Made by a program: the position numbers and the translations under genes
NCBI RefSeq assembly: GCF_001429545.1
Contig: NZ_LMSP01000016.1
Location: 1-41,483 of the forward strand
Length of the DNA stretch: 41,483 bases
Direction of reading: 5' to 3'
From: Paenibacillus sp. Soil787
Lineage (GTDB): Bacteria > Bacillota > Bacilli > Paenibacillales > NBRC-103111
Shown: positions 41,080-41,483 of the stretch, piece by piece
Layout: each line of letters starts with the position of its first letter
How positions within the stretch are numbered: the first letter of the stretch is position 1
The notes under the pieces: generated by a model
Databases searched by the model: none
Told to the model about the DNA's origin: nothing
The model's input: the letters and a program-made list of their open reading frames with translations, nothing else

Positions 41080-41483
41080 AAACAGCTTTTACTGCAAATA
41101 TTGCAGATATTCTGATTTCAGAACCACTATCCAGAGCTATCACTCAAAACTACTGTCCAAAGCTACCAAGCCTGTTCCCCATCCCAACTGACGTTGCTGC
41201 AGATAGTCAGGTATTCCGAGCTCAAACCCACAATCCAGTAGTACCATACCTGTTCCCCATCCTAGCCGACGTTTGCTACAGATAGTGCAGATATTCTGAG
41301 CTCAAAACCACAGTCCAGTACTACCACACCTATTCCCCATCCTAACAGACGTTGCTGCAGATAGTCAGGTATTCCGAGCTCAAAACCACAGTCCAGTAGT
41401 ACCATACCTGTTCCCCATCCTAGCCGACGTTTGCTGCAGATAGTGCAGGTATTCTGAGCTCAAAACCACGTCCAGTAGTACCA
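41080..41483. repeat. tandem repeat array of 78/80-bp units
   Basis: Units start with GACGTTGCTGCAGATAG or a close variant at 41190, 41268, 41348 and 41426. Lengths alternate 78, 80, 78 bp, and the first and third copies are nearly identical, as are the second and fourth, so the array is a 158-bp dimer repeated. A degenerate copy occupies about 41080-41189. The array continues past the window edge. A plus-strand frame of 90 codons across it is not credible. Confidence 0.9.

Noticed and set aside
41013..41285. 90-codon plus-strand frame over the tandem repeat
   Set aside because: The frame changes between 78- and 80-bp units only partly preserve coding, and there is no ribosome site or family likeness.

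Overview
The window is a low-to-mid GC Firmicute chromosome segment, most likely Paenibacillus or a close relative. It carries endospore genes (spoIIE, yabP, yabQ), near-consensus sigma-A promoters, AGGAGG-type ribosome sites and intrinsic terminators. Its gene order matches the origin-proximal Bacillus block yabN(mazG)-yabO-yabP-yabQ-divIC-yabR-spoIIE-yabS-yabT-tilS-hpt-ftsH-coaX-hslO-yacD-cysK-pab/fol-yazB-dusB-lysS-rrn. The nadABC genes, greA and hup sit at positions I associate with Paenibacillus. Every convincing gene is on the minus strand, so the text below follows transcription from high to low coordinates.

41483-40995: a minisatellite-like tandem repeat of 78/80-bp units in a dimeric higher-order pattern, running off the window edge upstream of mazG. 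40994-38712: mazG, hup and rqcP, closed by a strong, probably bidirectional terminator. 38627-28280: a roughly 10-kb accessory island lying between rqcP (yabO) and yabP, which are neighbours in Bacillus subtilis. It starts with a promoter and a cyclic-di-GMP-I (GEMM) riboswitch in front of a 2349-codon secreted YD-repeat/RHS protein of the WapA type. That gene has a variable C-terminal toxin-like tip and, 15 nt downstream, a small gene placed like its immunity gene. Then come a 5'-truncated orphan ORF beginning at a 28-bp direct repeat of the RHS gene, a two-helix membrane protein, and a secreted copper-amine-oxidase-N/MORN protein whose 3' end is frameshifted.

28118-26166: yabP, yabQ, divIC and an S1-domain yabR with a long RGG-like tail. 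26165-24760: about 1.4 kb without a convincing gene but full of short hairpins and direct repeats. 24755-22034: spoIIE behind a promoter with 21-bp spacing and 0A-box-like sites, as expected for Spo0A control. 21932-18869: yabS, yabT and tilS. 18857-16145: hpt and ftsH. 16130-9819: nadA-nadB-nadC-coaX-hslO-yacD (NAD and CoA cofactor synthesis plus folding factors). 9800-8715: cysK, with its own promoter, a possible CymR-type operator and a terminator. 8650-2646: a p-aminobenzoate and folate operon, pabB-pabA-pabC-folP-folB-folK-yazB-dusB, with many stop/start overlaps. 2624-1902: greA from a perfect sigma-A promoter. 1860-321: lysS and its terminator. 310-1: tandem rrn promoters, the leader and the first 20 nt of a 16S rRNA gene.

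The most interesting system is the riboswitch-RHS toxin-immunity island: a contact-toxin-like surface protein whose expression appears tied to cyclic-di-GMP, the second messenger of the motile-to-sessile switch. Identifications rest on reading motifs and recalling family sequences; no search was run.
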